The notes under the pieces were generated by a model. The model was not told where the DNA came from. It ran no database searches and saw only the letters and a program-made list of their open reading frames with translations. Both the position numbers and the translations under genes were made by a program. From Bacteroidales bacterium (lineage in GTDB: Bacteria > Bacteroidota > Bacteroidia > Bacteroidales > WCHB1-69): a stretch of DNA of 37,209 nucleotides. The DNA is taken from positions 1 to 37,209 of the forward strand of contig JAGOKS010000013.1 in NCBI GenBank assembly GCA_017994425.1. The letters are read 5' to 3'. This document shows, piece by piece, positions 34,838 through 37,209 of this stretch (its first letter is position 1; the number at the start of each line of letters is the position of its first letter).

Positions 34838-37084
34838 TTATTTTAAAAAAGAGCTCGGTATTGTTAGTTGTAATCCTATTTCTAAATCTTTAAAAAGTCC
34901 GGCATAATAATTCGTATCATAGATCTGTACATATACTGCTATTATTCCATATCCAAAACGCCCTCGGAAACCCCACCCTAAAGCATTATCTAATTTAGTT
35001 GTCTGAACAACTTCTGTATTATATTCGGGGATTTCAAACATTCGTATTCTCCTATTGGCAAAATCCCACGTACCGAATACACCCAAATCAACATAGCATC
35101 CAAAACCCAGCCCTTCAGTTGGAAATAAACGAAATCGTTGATAAAATTCAAGATTTAATGAATGCATTGAAATTTGATCTTTTTTAAATACCGAATTAAT
35201 AGGCAATTTATAATGTATGTTTGAATTGCTATAATCTATACTTACACCCATACTGTACCATTTACGAATATTCCCTTTATAACGTAATCCTACATTAAAT
35301 GATTGACTCTTTCCTATATTAAAAGAACTGGTAAAAGTTGTCGGGATAATAAATCCCCATGACAAATAAGGATGTACATAGTGTATAGCATTAATCCCAT
35401 AAGTAGATGGCGATTTCAAACCTCTTCTATCTGAAAAAAAAACATTAGGTACGAATGTCCATGCCTTTTTATTCATCTTTTCATCTTCCATAGCTTGAAT
35501 ATCTTCATCACTTAATGTAAATTTCTCGACATAGCCTTTGTAATAAATTCGTAATACTTCTTTTTTATTTAAAGAAGATTTATATATTTTAAGAGTATCA
35601 TCAGATGCATAGGTGAATTGTAAATTTTCATACGTTGACAAGGTTCCATCGGGCTTTTCTATGTGATAAAATATTTTATCTCCTTTCTGAACTTCAAAAG
35701 GTTTTACAATAATATATGTATCATCAACTTCAATATCAAATGTTTTTAAAACAACTAAAATTTTAGGAAACATAAAATACGCAGCTTGGGGCACACCGTA
35801 ACCGAAAGCATAATCATAATAAGGGTATAAATCTGCCGATTTTTCGATAGCTGTTTTTAATTCCATAGCGGTTAACTCAGGATGTTTTTGCCAAACGCAT
35901 GCTGCAAAACCGGCAACCAAAGGACAAGAAAATGAAGTTCCTGAAGCAACACTAAAACTCTCATTAGATTTGCTCGGTTTTGCCACTTTACAATCGCTAG
36001 CATACGCACAAACATTTGGTTTCAATCGTCCGTCTGCGGTAGGTCCGTAAGAACTAAAATATGTATGATTATCATCGATTGGATTAATGCCGCCAACGGC
36101 TAATACACTATCCGCATCCGCTGGACTTACAATAGTTTTCCACGATTCTTTATCCCCTTCATTCCCCATTGAATTACACACTAATATTCCTTTTGAAGCT
36201 GCCATATTTGCTGCCTGCGACACCAAGCTATTTTGTCCGTTCATATCTGAGGGATTGTACCTTGCATCTCCATATCCTAAAGAGCTGCTTATGATATCAG
36301 CTCCATTTTTATCAGCCCATTCCATGGCTTGCATCCACCAAACCTCTTCTTTTGCCGGTTCAATGCCAATTTCTGTGCGTGCTAATAAAAATTCCGATCC
36401 GGTTGCCAAACCGAATTTTTCACTTTTATCTATGCCTGTTATACAACTTAAAGTCATAGTTCCATGGCTATTCCATCCATACACATCTTCTTTTTTTAAA
36501 GGAAAATTCCATGTTTTTACAATTAAATTATTATCCCTTAAATGTTTAAAAGCAACATGAGTATCCACATTCGGAAATCCGCCATCAAAAACAGCAATGC
36601 GAATACCTTTTCCATCTATACCGGCAGTAGAAAAATGTTCTCCTCCCATACGCTTTAGCTGTGCATGCACAAATTCATTTTGTTCTTTTTGATGATATTC
36701 GAGATTATTATCTCCATTTGAACATACTCTCATCTCGGATGCTATTGGTGCAATTTCTTTTACAAATGAAAATTGAGCAATAGCAAGAATTTGTTCTTGA
36801 TTTGCTTCTATAGCAAGTGCATTAAACCATCGCGTCTCTCCTATTATTTCTTTCGACATTTTAGAAATTTGCTGAACATAATCCTCATTTAATGGGAAAT
36901 CCGTACTATCGTACAAAGAAATACCATGTTGCACCCTGCGTTCTATCGCTTTACTATCGAAATATACATATGGATTAAACTGCGTTTGGGATTTATCCTT
37001 AAAAAACACCCAATAATAATTCTGTGATTGTAGATTTAAATTTATAGCAAATAAAACACAAACAAAAAAAATATTTTTCATCAT
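34838..37084 (-). CDS. S8 subtilisin-like protease fused to a probable outer-membrane beta-barrel
   Basis: A 748-residue exported serine protease. The signal peptide is about 1-20 (MMKNIFFVCVLFAINLNLQS). An N-terminal pro-region (about 22-115, YYWVFFKDK...AIERR...) is the type found in Bacteroidota S8 enzymes. The catalytic triad is complete: Asp167 in IAVFDGGF, His207 in NSHGTM, Ser384 in SGTSFSCPLVAG, with Asn308 in SMGNEGD as oxyanion residue. After ~440 comes a ~100-residue beta-rich linker domain. The last ~190 residues (about 555-748) alternate polar and hydrophobic residues with many aromatics (SQSFNVGLRYKGNIRKWYSM, LNLEFYQRFRLFP), like a small 8-stranded barrel. There is no T9SS sorting tail. 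The barrel may anchor the protease in the outer membrane, an autotransporter-like plan. Confidence 0.82.
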   Translation of the reverse strand: MMKNIFFVCVLFAINLNLQSQNYYWVFFKDKSQTQFNPYVYFDSKAIERRVQHGISLYDSTDFPLNEDYVQQISKMSKEIIGETRWFNALAIEANQEQILAIAQFSFVKEIAPIASEMRVCSNGDNNLEYHQKEQNEFVHAQLKRMGGEHFSTAGIDGKGIRIAVFDGGFPNVDTHVAFKHLRDNNLIVKTWNFPLKKEDVYGWNSHGTMTLSCITGIDKSEKFGLATGSEFLLARTEIGIEPAKEEVWWMQAMEWADKNGADIISSSLGYGDARYNPSDMNGQNSLVSQAANMAASKGILVCNSMGNEGDKESWKTIVSPADADSVLAVGGINPIDDNHTYFSSYGPTADGRLKPNVCAYASDCKVAKPSKSNESFSVASGTSFSCPLVAGFAACVWQKHPELTAMELKTAIEKSADLYPYYDYAFGYGVPQAAYFMFPKILVVLKTFDIEVDDTYIIVKPFEVQKGDKIFYHIEKPDGTLSTYENLQFTYASDDTLKIYKSSLNKKEVLRIYYKGYVEKFTLSDEDIQAMEDEKMNKKAWTFVPNVFFSDRRGLKSPSTYGINAIHYVHPYLSWGFIIPTTFTSSFNIGKSQSFNVGLRYKGNIRKWYSMGVSIDYSNSNIHYKLPINSVFKKDQISMHSLNLEFYQRFRLFPTEGLGFGCYVDLGVFGTWDFANRRIRMFEIPEYNTEVVQTTKLDNALGWGFRGRFGYGIIAVYVQIYDTNYYAGLFKDLEIGLQLTIPSSFLK

Positions 37085-37099
37085 TAATTATATATATAC

Positions 37100-37127
37100 A
37101 AAATGGCTTTCTTTTGAAAGCCATTTT
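37100..37127 (-). terminator. Terminator of the gene ending at 37132
   Basis: Perfect 12-bp stem AAAATGGCTTTC / GAAAGCCATTTT with a 4-nt loop, starting 5 nt past the TAA at 37134-37132 on the minus strand. The bases after it (TGTATATATATAATT) are AT-rich without a pure T run. It insulates the protease gene from the upstream gene. Confidence 0.7.
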
Positions 37128-37131
37128 AGAA

Positions 37132-37209
37132 TTATTTACATTTAATTTCTACAGTAACCACTTTACCATCCGTTACCCAGGATAAACCTTGATGGGGATT
37201 TACTGATTG
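37132..37209 (-). CDS. 3' end of an unidentified protein gene
   Basis: On the minus strand the frame is open from the window edge to TAA at 37134-37132 and reads QSVNPHQGLSWVTDG, then KVVTVEIKCK. The 25 visible residues are beta-strand-like, and the terminator hairpin directly after the stop supports a real gene end. Too short to assign a family. Confidence 0.6.
   Translation of the reverse strand, partial: QSVNPHQGLSWVTDGKVVTVEIKCK

Noticed and set aside
36087..36560. 157-codon plus-strand open frame opposite the S8 protease
   Set aside because: Antisense shadow of the conserved catalytic region; no family features. The same reasoning removes the frames at 12927-13340, 19982-20353 and 30368-30718.

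Overview
The window comes from an AT-rich member of the Bacteroidota, most likely order Bacteroidales. By eye the G+C content is roughly one third. The evidence is: type IX secretion (T9SS) type A sorting tails on two proteins, a Bacteroidota-type putative porin, a TopA with C-terminal repeats and no zinc fingers, an RRM-type RNA-binding protein, and repeated -7 boxes of the form TAnnTTTG in front of genes, three of them with a TTG box 19-21 nt upstream. Almost every gene is chromosomal and ordinary. The unusual material lies in two long intergenic stretches (10963-12058 and 29652-30327) and in a few odd protein architectures.

Layout. 1-394: end of a T9SS cargo protein. 426-5019 (minus): mutB-panB-nnr, i.e. 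methylmalonyl-CoA mutase, the first pantothenate-branch enzyme and the NAD(P)HX repair enzyme. 5227-9093 (minus): a 1288-residue exported GLUG-repeat protein whose beta-helix module is duplicated. 9232-13522 (minus): two NhaD-type Na+/H+ antiporters, the first with an extra 120-residue tail. Between them sits a dead IS3-like element with 28-bp terminal inverted repeats, broken orfA pieces, and a nested block of non-coding repeats. 13768-16548 (minus): leuS, divergent from an RluA-family pseudouridine synthase (16717-17628, plus). 17651-21460 (minus): Fe-type superoxide dismutase, a family 2 glycosyltransferase and a porin. 21778-23851 (plus): rluB-like synthase and dapF. 24085-29272 (plus): topA, a metal-site-degenerate arginase-like protein and a GH3-family adenylase, ending at a terminator shared with a convergent RRM protein. 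30328-37084 (minus): membrane pyrophosphatase, CPA2 antiporter with a USP-like tail, and an S8 protease fused to a probable outer-membrane beta-barrel. The last bases hold the 3' end of another minus-strand gene and its terminator.

How it fits together. Four ion-transport genes (two NhaD, an HppA with the potassium-dependent signature, one CPA2 antiporter) suggest an organism that invests in Na+ and H+ gradients. MutB, T9SS cargo, porin and SodB fit a fermentative, probably host- or sediment-associated anaerobe with some oxygen tolerance; that lifestyle reading is inference. The best candidates for something undescribed are the S8 protease-barrel fusion, the arginase-like protein that has lost half of its metal ligands, and two intergenic arrays of 22-23 bp tandem repeats. 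The arrays have different sequences but the same design: about four units, each with internal dyad symmetry.
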